48,605 bases of DNA from a virus. Positions 34,101 to 40,973 of this stretch are shown here, piece after piece. The first letter of the stretch is position 1; each line of letters opens with the position of its first letter. A program made the position numbers and the translations under genes. The notes below the pieces were generated by a model. It saw nothing but the letters and a program-made list of their open reading frames with translations, had not been told where the DNA came from and searched no databases. The stretch covers positions 1 to 48,605 of the IMG/VR virus record IMGVR_UViG_3300017963_000357; one strand, given 5' to 3'.

Positions 34101-34936
34101 AACGTTGGTTGATTTTACTTGGTTGTGTTTGTCTGTACATCGTTGGTATGTCGATTGTTGGGCATTTCGTGTGCTCATCGGCTTGTGGCGCGCCTCCTGA
34201 CTTCTGTGTCCGTGTCTTCGTCGATGACAAGGGCGGCAGCCCGGTCTGTGACTCGCAAGGCAGCGGTACGCTGATCTCGCCCACGGAGATAGTGACGAAT
34301 CACCATGTGGTTCGCGACCGCAAGGAGAACAAGGTCCTGATCATGTTTACCGATTGGGAGTGGACGACCGGCAAAGTCATCCGCGAAGACAAGATTTGGG
34401 ACATCGCAATTGTCCAAATCGATAAAACCGATCGCACGCCAGCCGTTCTGGGTGAGACGCCATGCGACGACGAGTCGCTCACAATCCATGGCTATGGGTT
34501 TGGCATCCCAGCATCGATCACAGGCACGCTCTCGGACTGTATCCCGAGCCCTACGGCTGCCAAGGGTCAATCGGGTCTTAGGTTTGTCGCCGGGGCAGGT
34601 GCGCGGGGTGGTGACTCAGGAGGACCTGTGACATACAATGGGAAATATGTTGGGACGCTTGTGGCGACCAACGGAGTCGATACGCTTTACATCACAGTTG
34701 AACGCGTCAACAAGATCAGAAAGGTCCCCAATGGAAACGTTTCAGTTCCAAAAGAAGAATCAAGCGGGGAAGTGGATTCCAGTGTCGGTGATACAGTGCC
34801 AACCTCGCGATATCAGCCGCGCGATCGAGTTCATGTCTGGGTCGGACCCCGACTCACGTATGAAACGAATGAATTGCAGCATCGCCGAAGCCTGTACTTC
34901 CCCAAGTGGTACACTCCCGATCCGAGTGCTGGCTAA
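34097..34936 (+). CDS. Exported trypsin-like serine protease
   Basis: GTG start in a GTGA overlap with the Thg1-like gene. Residues 1-30 form a signal peptide or membrane anchor (MKRWLILLGCVCLYIVGMSI). The catalytic triad of S1 proteases is clear: His70 (TNHHVV), Asp102 (WDIAIVQID) and Ser174 (GGDSGGPV). Cysteines could form disulphides. The last 65 residues after the domain look unstructured and overlap another frame at 34731-34964. It presumably acts in the periplasm or at the surface. Confidence 0.88.
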   Translation: MKRWLILLGCVCLYIVGMSIVGHFVCSSACGAPPDFCVRVFVDDKGGSPVCDSQGSGTLISPTEIVTNHHVVRDRKENKVLIMFTDWEWTTGKVIREDKIWDIAIVQIDKTDRTPAVLGETPCDDESLTIHGYGFGIPASITGTLSDCIPSPTAAKGQSGLRFVAGAGARGGDSGGPVTYNGKYVGTLVATNGVDTLYITVERVNKIRKVPNGNVSVPKEESSGEVDSSVGDTVPTSRYQPRDRVHVWVGPRLTYETNELQHRRSLYFPKWYTPDPSAG

Positions 34937-34964
34937 AGGAGTCCCCGAGCTATGCTCCGAGTAA
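34731..34964 (+). CDS. Possible 77-aa gene overlapping the protease 3' end
   Basis: The frame METFQFQKKNQAGKWIPVSV begins after AAGG at a usable distance, has natural composition, and its TAA overlaps the next gene's ATG by 13 bases, matching the local style. It overlaps the protease frame by 206 bases. Either the protease tail or this frame could be the overprinted one. Confidence 0.45.
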   Translation: METFQFQKKNQAGKWIPVSVIQCQPRDISRAIEFMSGSDPDSRMKRMNCSIAEACTSPSGTLPIRVLAKGVPELCSE

Positions 34965-35230
34965 CCCTGGAAATGGTCCCGTTCGGCGACGAGAGGCGTC
35001 GTCGAACGCTAGGCACTCTGGAAATAGCGAACACGACACCCTTCCTCAACGCAGAGACAGGGCAGTACAGGGCACACCTGGTAGATGAAGAGGTGGATTT
35101 GCACCACGAGTTGACGCACTGGCCAAGGAAACGTGGTGCGTGGCACTTGACACACGCGATTCTGGAGGGTATGTTTGGTAAGTGCCCTATGACAACCAAA
35201 GGAAAGAAGTCACAATGGAGAGACGAATGA
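34952..35230 (+). CDS. Conserved small phage protein, 92 aa
   Basis: MLRVTLEMVPFGDERRRRTLG then TLEIANTTPF and WPRKRGAWHLTHAILEGMFG. The opening 'vTLExVPxGDExRxRxxGTLEIAN' and a closing basic W-x-L motif are familiar from many phage hypothetical proteins. Function unknown. Confidence 0.75.
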   Translation: MLRVTLEMVPFGDERRRRTLGTLEIANTTPFLNAETGQYRAHLVDEEVDLHHELTHWPRKRGAWHLTHAILEGMFGKCPMTTKGKKSQWRDE

Positions 35231-35571
35231 TCAAATTCGACACACCTCAGTTCCAAATAATTGTTCGACCTGAGAAGATTGCCTTCTTGTCGAAGGCGCC
35301 GTTCGAGAAAGACTACACTGTTGCCTTGATGGATGGTGTGGGCCTGCCCTGCACAGGCGGGCTGACGTACGACGCGATGATGGCCACATTGGAAGACAGT
35401 GGATTCCACGTTCGATTCAAGACGCCGACCGGTCTGGACACAATGGTCAACCGGGACTTCTTGTTCTTGACCAGCCCCGACCTGGCACAAGTTACGATTG
35501 CATTCACTGGCGCTCGGTGCGTGGTGGATGGAACCGTTGAGTCTGTCATGGAGGCATTTGAGTGCGGCTGA
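35227..35571 (+). CDS. Unknown early protein, 114 aa
   Basis: Start MIKFDTPQFQIIVRPEK at 35227 with GGAG 6 bases upstream and an ATGA overlap; an ATG four codons earlier is possible. Alpha/beta composition. No recognised motif. Confidence 0.7.
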   Translation: MIKFDTPQFQIIVRPEKIAFLSKAPFEKDYTVALMDGVGLPCTGGLTYDAMMATLEDSGFHVRFKTPTGLDTMVNRDFLFLTSPDLAQVTIAFTGARCVVDGTVESVMEAFECG

Positions 35572-35720
35572 ACCTCTTTTACTGGTGTTGGGGCGTGAAT
35601 TGTACCTACTGGTTATTCGCGCCCTCTCTGTCCGAACCTCATTCGATACATGTACTTCTACTGGCGATGTCCGTCAGCGTCCCGATATCGATTCAAACCT
35701 ATTTGGAGAAACTACGATGA
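35562..35720 (+). CDS. Small hydrophobic protein, 52 aa, GTG start
   Basis: GGAGG lies 7 bases before GTG at 35562. The frame overlaps the previous gene by 10 bases and ends in an ATGA overlap with the next. The product begins with aromatic-rich sequence (LNLFYWCWGVNCTYWLF) and has a second hydrophobic stretch (IHVLLLAMSVSVPIS), so it is probably membrane-associated. Confidence 0.6.
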   Translation: MRLNLFYWCWGVNCTYWLFAPSLSEPHSIHVLLLAMSVSVPISIQTYLEKLR

Positions 35721-35866
35721 GAGCCTTCTACTGTGTGAGCGGAATGGTGGCTGGGAACACAATTTGCGAGGGGCTGGATACTTTGACGTTGCTGTTAATT
35801 GGATTCGCTGCTTACGCCGTCCCAGCCACAATCGAAATGGTGATCGACAAGGCGAGGTCAGCGTGA
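35717..35866 (+). CDS. Small membrane protein, 49 aa
   Basis: GGAG lies 8 bases before ATG 35717. The product MRAFYCVSGMVAGNTICEGL then LTLLLIGFAAYAVPATIEM has one transmembrane segment. It overlaps both neighbours by 4 bases. Unknown function. Confidence 0.65.
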   Translation: MRAFYCVSGMVAGNTICEGLDTLTLLLIGFAAYAVPATIEMVIDKARSA

Positions 35867-36048
35867 ACATCGAACGCCTCGTGACACAAGCCCGCGAACT
35901 GGGCTTTGATTGGCAACTGTCACAGCAAAAGGGTGTCTTCACGCTTGACACCATGTTCCCGAGCACCAAGTGCTTAGGCAAAGACCTGGCTCTCGTGATC
36001 ACCCTCACCTTAGCTGAAATCAAATATTTGAAATCTTTGGAATCTTGA
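35863..36048 (+). CDS. Unknown 61-aa protein, GTG start
   Basis: GTG in a GTGA overlap with the previous gene. The product contains IERLVTQARELGFDWQLSQQ and LVITLTLAEIKYLKSLES. It is the last gene before the internal promoter at 36050. No family recognised. Confidence 0.65.
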   Translation: MNIERLVTQARELGFDWQLSQQKGVFTLDTMFPSTKCLGKDLALVITLTLAEIKYLKSLES

Positions 36049-36049
36049 T

Positions 36050-36077
36050 TTGACAACCGACGCTCATAGTGTATACT
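36050..36077 (+). promoter_or_regulatory. Strong sigma70-type promoter for the DUF6745 gene
   Basis: A perfect TTGACA (36050-36055), a 16-base spacer and TATACT (36072-36077) lie just before the DUF6745 gene. This is the best promoter in the rightward operon and could also feed the mini-gene array downstream. Confidence 0.85.
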
Positions 36078-36110
36078 TGAGTGTTACAATAACCCTTTCC
36101 TTCGGAGACT

Positions 36111-37070
36111 ATGATGATCGAAGAACTGACCCCGGAACAAACCGCTCAACTTGATGTTTACTTCCAAGAAGCCTTGGACATCGGTCTTAGCACCGCCGAC
36201 GTCGACAGAGAGAAGGCAATCACCGCCGTCCGCCTCGCGTACGAGAAGGTTGATATCGAATGCCCGGAGACCTTCATCTTCGCGCAATCACCCACGGACT
36301 GCGTCGACAAACAGAAGCAGTTCTCCGATGAGCACAAGTGTGGGCTGTCACGGTCGACTCTCTTTGAGCACCAAATTTATGGGTGCCACGACATCTACTG
36401 GTTGCAGTTCTACAACTTCTTCTGGAAGGAAGTCGGCTTCGACGAGCTGGCGATCATTGAGGGGCTCCTGGAAGTCTCGCGAACCTGTGGTTGGTGGGCG
36501 CCATACAAAGAGGTGGTGTTCATCCAAGAGCGTCCACTTGAGATTCACTTCAACGAAGGTCAGTTGCACAACGAGGATGGACCTGCCATTCTCTACCGTG
36601 ATGGCTTCGCGGTGTGGGCTCTCAACGGCGTCCGCGTTCCCGAGTGGCTGGTGACGACTCCGATCGAGGATATCACTGGGCAGCAGGTCTTGAGCATCAC
36701 AAATGCCCAAGTCCGTGCCGAAGCCATCCGTAAGATAGGGATGGAGCGACTGGTCGTAATCTCCAATCCGATCGTTCTCGATAAGGAAGAGAACTACGAA
36801 CTCGTCGACCTTCAGGCGATGTTCGAGACGGAAGGACCCAAGCCGTACTTGAAGATGAAGAACCCGAGTGTTCCAGACTTGTGGCACGTCGAGGGTGTCG
36901 GGGTTGAGTGTACGACGATCGACGAAGCACTCCACTTCCGGAAGCCGGACAACATGCGGCGCATCCCGGTCGACGCCGAGAACGGCAAGGACTGGTTTCA
37001 GCAAGGGGATGTCTGCATCTTCCCGAAGAATGCAACGAGTCTGAAGCCGAGGCCCAAGATTCTTACCTGA
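36111..37070 (+). CDS. DUF6745-like protein
   Basis: A 319-residue protein. The second ATG (36114) has better spacing to GGAG. Recognisable DUF6745 segments are YGCHDIYWLQFYNFFWKEV (about 90-108), CGWWAPYKEVVFIQERP and IHFNEGQLHNEDGPAILYRD, then VPEWLV and a C-terminal LWHVEGV part. The family has no known function. In my recollection many members carry long DQVW/DQVR tetrapeptide repeats just before the YGxHD motif. This copy lacks them, yet such repeats occur as separate mini-genes 3 kb downstream. Confidence 0.85.
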   Translation: MMIEELTPEQTAQLDVYFQEALDIGLSTADVDREKAITAVRLAYEKVDIECPETFIFAQSPTDCVDKQKQFSDEHKCGLSRSTLFEHQIYGCHDIYWLQFYNFFWKEVGFDELAIIEGLLEVSRTCGWWAPYKEVVFIQERPLEIHFNEGQLHNEDGPAILYRDGFAVWALNGVRVPEWLVTTPIEDITGQQVLSITNAQVRAEAIRKIGMERLVVISNPIVLDKEENYELVDLQAMFETEGPKPYLKMKNPSVPDLWHVEGVGVECTTIDEALHFRKPDNMRRIPVDAENGKDWFQQGDVCIFPKNATSLKPRPKILT

Positions 37071-37130
37071 TCCACATGTGGGCTGAGAACGGTAGCCCTT
37101 TATCACCGTTCGCAACAGTAGGAGAGTATC

Positions 37131-37382
37131 ATGACTCCAGAAGTAGACAAGAGCAAGAAAGCGTTGATCCTTGCTCACGGTGAAGTCACCGGACATTACC
37201 ACGGGATCGATATTGACGAAGTCGAAGTCCACGAAGACTTCTTCGCCGTCTCCAAGCCGGAAGGCGCCACGTTGACTCACCAAGAGCACAACGCGGTCAC
37301 ACTTCCTCCGGACGAGTACGACTCGGGTATTATCCGCGAGACGGATCATATAACGGAAGAAGTTCGCAACGTCGCCGACTGA
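37131..37382 (+). CDS. HGExTGHxH-motif partner of DUF6745
   Basis: An 83-residue protein with LILAHGEVTGHYHGI, LTHQEHNAVTLPP and a closing EEVRNVAD. The His-rich HGExTGHxH motif and this ending are typical of a small protein often encoded beside DUF6745 genes. Histidines suggest metal binding in a cupin-like fold. GGAG lies upstream of the start. Function unknown. Confidence 0.85.
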   Translation: MTPEVDKSKKALILAHGEVTGHYHGIDIDEVEVHEDFFAVSKPEGATLTHQEHNAVTLPPDEYDSGIIRETDHITEEVRNVAD

Positions 37383-37418
37383 GCCGAGAGGGCTGAGCTG
37401 AGACGTAGTGGAAAGGGT

Positions 37419-37445
37419 GGGCTCCCTTCGGGGAGCCCTTTGTTT
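37419..37445 (+). terminator. UUCG-loop terminator after the DUF6745 pair
   Basis: GGGCTCCC (37419-37426), loop TTCG, GGGAGCCC (37431-37438), then TTTGTTT. A canonical intrinsic terminator. The mini-gene array starts four bases after it, so array expression needs read-through or an unseen promoter. Confidence 0.9.
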
Positions 37446-37448
37446 ACC

Positions 37449-37643
37449 ATGACACCATTGTGTGTAACCTTTCGACCAGAAGTCTACCACCAAGGGTGTC
37501 GCATCCTTGGCCTTGGCAGGACATTTATGGCAGTTGATGTCAACAGGGATGGGGACCGGTACACGGAGGTTTGGGATGACGAACTCTTTCCTATCACTTG
37601 GAGCATAGGTGATGCAGTCCGTGATTCCGAACTTATACGTTAG
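37449..37643 (+). CDS. MTPL mini-gene 1 (64 aa)
   Basis: Begins MTPLCVTFRPEVYHQG right after the terminator. It contains YTEVWDDELFPITW. An upstream TTG in frame is a less likely start. First member of the array. Confidence 0.6.
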   Translation: MTPLCVTFRPEVYHQGCRILGLGRTFMAVDVNRDGDRYTEVWDDELFPITWSIGDAVRDSELIR

Positions 37644-37647
37644 TGTG

Positions 37648-37791
37648 ATGCGACGATGTATGGCCTGGAGTTTCAAACAGCGTCAACTCGATGAGGCAGA
37701 AAGTTCATCGCAGAAGCTGTATTTGGAAGGAATGAGAAACATAACATTTGCTGCGAAGGAAGAGGCACGTCTGGCTTCTCGCGAAAATTAA
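37648..37791 (+). CDS. Small basic frame inside the array (47 aa)
   Basis: MRRCMAWSFKQRQLDEAESS, with no MTP start and no good Shine-Dalgarno sequence. It fills the gap between mini-genes 1 and 3. It could be a decayed member. Confidence 0.35.
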   Translation: MRRCMAWSFKQRQLDEAESSSQKLYLEGMRNITFAAKEEARLASREN

Positions 37792-37792
37792 G

Positions 37793-37951
37793 ATGACGCC
37801 ACTCTACTCACGTATTCGAAACGCAATCAAACACAGCATCGACGTGAACAATAATGTGCCTGGGTTCCTAGTATTCGGATGGTATCCACAAACAGTCCAG
37901 TTCCTCGACCTGACACGTGAACTGATTATGACTACGAGAGACACGATATGA
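37793..37951 (+). CDS. MTPL mini-gene 3 (52 aa)
   Basis: MTPLYSRIRNAIKHSIDVNN, ending IMTTRDTI. Its TGA lies in the next ATGAC. Confidence 0.65.
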   Translation: MTPLYSRIRNAIKHSIDVNNNVPGFLVFGWYPQTVQFLDLTRELIMTTRDTI

Positions 37952-38160
37952 CTTCCATTCGACCGCTCTTCGCCACAAGACCGCTCCTCCGTTCGGGCTT
38001 CGGTATTCACAGGTCCTCGTCTGTGATGAAGGGGCTGGGGCTCACGTACTGGCTGACCAGTGAAGGGCACGGGCTTCAGATGGTCTACAACCAACAGATA
38101 CTGAGAGTGAAATCCGCCGCCTATGCAGACAGTAAGGAATCAATTGTTGAGGGAGCCTGA
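37948..38160 (+). CDS. MTPL-family mini-gene 4 (70 aa, MTSI start)
   Basis: MTSIRPLFATRPLLRSGFG, with Pro replaced by Ser at position 3. ATGA overlap with the previous member. Confidence 0.6.
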   Translation: MTSIRPLFATRPLLRSGFGIHRSSSVMKGLGLTYWLTSEGHGLQMVYNQQILRVKSAAYADSKESIVEGA

Positions 38161-38182
38161 CGAGGTGTCATATGACATCGTC

Positions 38183-38305
38183 ATGACTCGTGTGAGTGCG
38201 ACACCCCGCCGACAGATCGAGGATCGGTTACTATGGGTTTTCGACTTCTACCCAGGAGATTGGTGTGACGCCGATGAAATGGAAACTCCGTTCACGCCCA
38301 CTTGA
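38183..38305 (+). CDS. Mini-gene 5 (40 aa, MTRV start)
   Basis: MTRVSATPRRQIEDRLLWVF. The frame is open upstream to an ATG at 38123 and a GTG at 38165, so the start is uncertain. It overlaps the next member by 41 bases. Confidence 0.45.
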   Translation: MTRVSATPRRQIEDRLLWVFDFYPGDWCDADEMETPFTPT

Positions 38306-38429
38306 CGTGTGTACGAATTGGCACAACCTGTCGAAGTTTGAACTCACGTGCAAAGCCTACGTGCAACTCGATGCTCCGTTGTGGAAGACCATGACCGAGC
38401 TGATTGAAAGTGTGAGGGACTCGGTATGA
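38265..38429 (+). CDS. Mini-gene 6 (54 aa, GTG start)
   Basis: AGGAG lies 7 bases before GTG ACG CCG, so the family start is kept with GTG for ATG. The product begins (M)TPMKWKLRSRPLDV and has PLWKTMTELIESV near its end. TGA lies in the next ATGAC. Confidence 0.65.
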   Translation: MTPMKWKLRSRPLDVCTNWHNLSKFELTCKAYVQLDAPLWKTMTELIESVRDSV

Positions 38430-38593
38430 CGCCACTTCATCAGACCGTTGGTCGAATACGGGTCAGCAGTGTGTTCCCACCTGGTTGTTGGAATAGGTGG
38501 ATAGACCGGGTGCCAGCTTCAATACGGGCTGTCCGACTCGAAGTAGATAGCAGAATGTTAACGGAGGACTTACGTGGCACCCCTTCGAGATGA
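38426..38593 (+). CDS. MTPL mini-gene 7 (55 aa)
   Basis: MTPLHQTVGRIRVSSVFPPG, with CWNRWIDRV in the middle. ATGA overlap upstream and a 20-base overlap downstream. Confidence 0.65.
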   Translation: MTPLHQTVGRIRVSSVFPPGCWNRWIDRVPASIRAVRLEVDSRMLTEDLRGTPSR

Positions 38594-38732
38594 AATCTGG
38601 TGGCGGGTCGCTGGTCCGTTGTGGACGCGGATACCATGTGAATCATTGTTGAAACATTCAATCCATGATTGGATGGCTCCGCATAGGGTCAATATAGTGT
38701 CCGCATTTGTGAAACAGGTAATAGATGACTGA
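38574..38732 (+). CDS. Mini-gene 8 (52 aa, GTG start, APL)
   Basis: GGAGG lies 6 bases before GTG GCA CCC CTT. The product (M)APLRDEIWWRVAGPLWTRI keeps the periodic W/V pattern. Confidence 0.65.
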   Translation: MAPLRDEIWWRVAGPLWTRIPCESLLKHSIHDWMAPHRVNIVSAFVKQVIDD

Positions 38733-38913
38733 TCTTCGTAACGACTTGCGAGACTGTGTGTGGTCACGATCAGCGCACCGAGTGTGGAAACAGGCGTCAC
38801 AACCTGTACGGACTCGTTGTCAAGTCCCTACTGCGGTCGCTGTGTTGATGAGGGACTGGTTGAAAGACGTGATCTGGGTCGAGGTTTATGACCTGTTGGA
38901 GGGGATCACATGA
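38725..38913 (+). CDS. Mini-gene 9 (62 aa, MTDL)
   Basis: MTDLRNDLRDCVWSRSAHRV, with VWKQ and WLKDVIWVEVYDLL later. The VW pairs fit the family. TGA lies in the next ATGAC. Confidence 0.65.
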   Translation: MTDLRNDLRDCVWSRSAHRVWKQASQPVRTRCQVPTAVAVLMRDWLKDVIWVEVYDLLEGIT

Positions 38914-39071
38914 CACCAGTGAAGTTCTTTGTAAGCAGTCAAATGCGAGGTAAAGCGTGGGACTGCGTGGTGGCATCCTTCCGCTCTAGGATTGTTCATC
39001 AAAAGTTACGGAGACCACTTAGGCATACGTTCATATCGATTCAAGACCTGGTAAAAGGACCATGGCGATGA
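38910..39071 (+). CDS. MTPV mini-gene 10 (53 aa)
   Basis: MTPVKFFVSSQMRGKAWDCV, ending VKGPWR. ATGA overlaps at both ends. Confidence 0.65.
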   Translation: MTPVKFFVSSQMRGKAWDCVVASFRSRIVHQKLRRPLRHTFISIQDLVKGPWR

Positions 39072-39253
39072 CACCTTTGAAAGAGGCGACCCGATCAGGT
39101 ATAGCCCCACAGGCTAATACTTGCCTCGACAATCGTGTTGCGTCCTTTACGTTCGACCTCGTGTGGCTCGTTATTCGAGAGGAGCTGTGGGTGAGGCTTT
39201 GGCTTGGAACTCGTGATCACATCAGGCAGGAAATCAAAGAGACATTACCATGA
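39068..39253 (+). CDS. MTPL mini-gene 11 (61 aa)
   Basis: MTPLKEATRSGIAPQANTCL; the second half VWLVIREELWVRLWLGTR shows the W/V/L period. ATGA overlaps at both ends. Confidence 0.65.
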   Translation: MTPLKEATRSGIAPQANTCLDNRVASFTFDLVWLVIREELWVRLWLGTRDHIRQEIKETLP

Positions 39254-39432
39254 CACCTCTGGTTGACAGTGTTTGCCGAGCTGCTCAGTACCAAGCCATG
39301 GATTCCGTGCAGGAGTTAGTCAATGATAACATCTCCGCCTGCGTGTGGAAGGCGACTCGCGGGAAGGCATGGCGTTTTATGTTGAATGTGGTGATCATCC
39401 CAGTACGGCACCAGGTGAAGGAGCCATTATAA
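39250..39432 (+). CDS. MTPL mini-gene 12 (60 aa)
   Basis: MTPLVDSVCRAAQYQAMDSV, ending IIPVRHQVKEPL. Its TAA shares one base with the next ATG. Confidence 0.65.
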   Translation: MTPLVDSVCRAAQYQAMDSVQELVNDNISACVWKATRGKAWRFMLNVVIIPVRHQVKEPL

Positions 39433-39599
39433 TGACTTCGATCAAACTTGAAATCCGCGAACACGTTTGGGAAGACATGCACCACCGCCTGTGGGGACCT
39501 CAAAGACGCTACACGCTGAAGTCACTTGGAGAGGTACTGTCCGTATTGAAACCGGTTGGGTTCGCGTTCCTTGTCGAGACCATTAAGGATTCAACATGA
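39432..39599 (+). CDS. MTSI mini-gene 13 (55 aa)
   Basis: MTSIKLEIREHVWEDMHHRL then WG, with the V-W spacing of the repeat members. Confidence 0.65.
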   Translation: MTSIKLEIREHVWEDMHHRLWGPQRRYTLKSLGEVLSVLKPVGFAFLVETIKDST

Positions 39600-39754
39600 C
39601 ACCATTGAAACGGATAGTGTATTACGATGTGGGGAAGCGTATGTGGGCTCTCATGGTTTGCGTGGCGCCCGAGCATCGCGAGTGGCAGAAGCCGTGGGTG
39701 AGGATTCCTCGACTCATTATTCCGATAGCGAATGCCGTGAGGGAGACAGTATGA
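39596..39754 (+). CDS. MTPL mini-gene 14 (52 aa)
   Basis: MTPLKRIVYYDVGKRMWALM, ending PIANAVRETV. ATGA overlaps at both ends. Confidence 0.65.
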   Translation: MTPLKRIVYYDVGKRMWALMVCVAPEHREWQKPWVRIPRLIIPIANAVRETV

Positions 39755-39906
39755 CACCACTTTACCGTGAGTGCCGCCCATACAATAGGCGCCCGCTGAT
39801 TGCGACGCATCTGCCCGAGTGGATCGCGTCACTTGCATGGGTGGTATTTACTCAGGATGCTTTGATGCGCGGTGTTATCGAGATGCTTACTCAGGGGGCA
39901 CTATGA
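39751..39906 (+). CDS. MTPL mini-gene 15 (51 aa)
   Basis: MTPLYRECRPYNRRPLIATH, ending IEMLTQGAL. ATGA overlaps at both ends. Confidence 0.65.
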   Translation: MTPLYRECRPYNRRPLIATHLPEWIASLAWVVFTQDALMRGVIEMLTQGAL

Positions 39907-40073
39907 CGCCATTGAAATCGATAATGCGACGGTACGTCTGGGAGTGGCTTCACGTCTTCGTGGATAAACGGACGAGTCGGGGACTGCGAGTGTCGGTAAG
40001 CGAGCGGTTAGATTTCTGGACTGTCACGAGGGCGCGAAACTTACTTCGTGCGTGGATCAAGGAGTCACTATGA
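39903..40073 (+). CDS. MTPL mini-gene 16 (56 aa)
   Basis: MTPLKSIMRRYVWEWLHVFV, ending RAWIKESL. Its VWEWLHVFV stretch looks like a diverged DQVWDQV repeat. ATGA overlaps. Confidence 0.7.
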   Translation: MTPLKSIMRRYVWEWLHVFVDKRTSRGLRVSVSERLDFWTVTRARNLLRAWIKESL

Positions 40074-40180
40074 CGCCTCTTAGAAATCAGGTTTGGAATC
40101 AGGTTTGGAATCAGGTTTGGAATCAGGTTTGGGATCAGGTTCGGAATCAGGTTAGGGATCAGGTTGGGGCGCAACTATGA
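40070..40180 (+). CDS. Pure-repeat mini-gene 17 (36 aa)
   Basis: MTPLR followed by seven NQVW/DQVR-type tetrapeptides, closing GAQL. Each unit is 12 bp (GATCAGGTTTGG type). ATGA overlaps. Confidence 0.75.
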   Translation: MTPLRNQVWNQVWNQVWNQVWDQVRNQVRDQVGAQL

Positions 40181-40347
40181 CGCCAATTAAGGATCAGGTT
40201 TGGGATCAGGTTTTGAATCGGGTTTGGGATCAGGTGCGGGATCAGGTGCGGGATCAGGTTTGGAATCAGGTTTGGGATCAGGTTTGGGATCATGTTTGGG
40301 ATCAGGTTCGGAATCAGGTTTGGGATCAGGTTGGGGCGCAACTATGA
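40177..40347 (+). CDS. Pure-repeat mini-gene 18 (56 aa)
   Basis: MTPIK then about twelve [D/N][Q/R]V[W/R/L] units, closing GAQL, exactly as the previous member. The shared head and tail mark a recent tandem duplication with expansion. Confidence 0.75.
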   Translation: MTPIKDQVWDQVLNRVWDQVRDQVRDQVWNQVWDQVWDHVWDQVRNQVWDQVGAQL

Positions 40348-40550
40348 CGCCAATTAAGGATCAGGTTTGGAATCAGGTTTGGAATCAGGTTCGGAATCAG
40401 GTTTGGAATCAGGTTCGGAATCAGGTTTGGAATCAGGTTGGGGATCGGGTTTGGAATCGGGTTTGGAATCGGGTTGGGGATCAGGTTTGGGATCAGGTTA
40501 GGGATCAGGTTTGGGATCAGGTTAGGGATCAGGTTGGGGAGCAACGATGA
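40344..40550 (+). CDS. Pure-repeat mini-gene 19 (68 aa)
   Basis: MTPIK then about fifteen tetrapeptide units, closing GEQR. Same head as mini-genes 18, 20 and 27. Confidence 0.75.
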   Translation: MTPIKDQVWNQVWNQVRNQVWNQVRNQVWNQVGDRVWNRVWNRVGDQVWDQVRDQVWDQVRDQVGEQR

Positions 40551-40831
40551 CGCCAATTAAGGATCAGGTTTTGAATCGGGTTTGGGATCAGGTTCGGGTT
40601 GGGGATCAGGTTCGGGCGCAGGTTGGGGATCAGGTTGGGGATCAGGTTCGGGCGCAGGTTTGGAATCGGGTTTGGAATCGGGTTAGGGATCAGGTTTGGG
40701 ATCAGGTGCGGGATCAGGTGCGGGATCAGGTGCGGGATCAGGTTTGGAATCAGGTTTTGGATCAGGTTTGGGATCGGGTTGGGATCGGGTTGGGGATCAA
40801 CGATGACGCCGCTTCGAAAAGAGATGTGTGA
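40547..40831 (+). CDS. Pure-repeat mini-gene 20 (94 aa, frameshifted at its end)
   Basis: MTPIK then about eighteen units, including irregular RVGDQVRAQV. Near 40780 one base is missing relative to the repeat, so the frame changes to GIGLGIND and misses the expected CGA TGA at the next start, running on to 40831. Without the loss it would end at 40806 like its neighbours. Confidence 0.65.
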   Translation: MTPIKDQVLNRVWDQVRVGDQVRAQVGDQVGDQVRAQVWNRVWNRVRDQVWDQVRDQVRDQVRDQVWNQVLDQVWDRVGIGLGINDDAASKRDV

Positions 40832-40973
40832 CCGGCTCTGGGGACGGAGTTGGGATTTGATCCAGGATACGGTCCATGTCCCGGTTCAACAGTTTGTTGA
40901 GATGGGTGACGGGTTGATGGGGCAAACTCGCAACTTCGTTCGTGAGGAGATGAGGAATTACACCATTAGCTGA
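40803..40973 (+). CDS. MTPL mini-gene 21 (56 aa)
   Basis: MTPLRKEMCDRLWGRSWDLI, ending REEMRNYTIS. Non-repeat member following the repeat block. Confidence 0.7.
   Translation: MTPLRKEMCDRLWGRSWDLIQDTVHVPVQQFVEMGDGLMGQTRNFVREEMRNYTIS

Larger units (their letters stand above)
40079..40800 (+). repeat. 12-bp tandem repeats coding [N/D]QV[W/R/G]
   Basis: Dozens of imperfect 12-bp units (GGTTTGGGATCA / GGTTTGGAATCA / GGTTCGG... types), interrupted at 40166-40192, 40336-40362 and 40539-40562 by the conserved stop/start junctions. Similar blocks lie at 41266-41425, about 41690-41730 and 41811-41880. All frames, including the antisense (LIPN) frames, stay open. Confidence 0.95.

Noticed and set aside
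39950-40556. Leftward frames of LIPN repeats opposite the array
   Set aside because: They are the antisense reading of the 12-bp repeats, have no proper starts in context, and mirror the [N/D]QV[W/R] frame.
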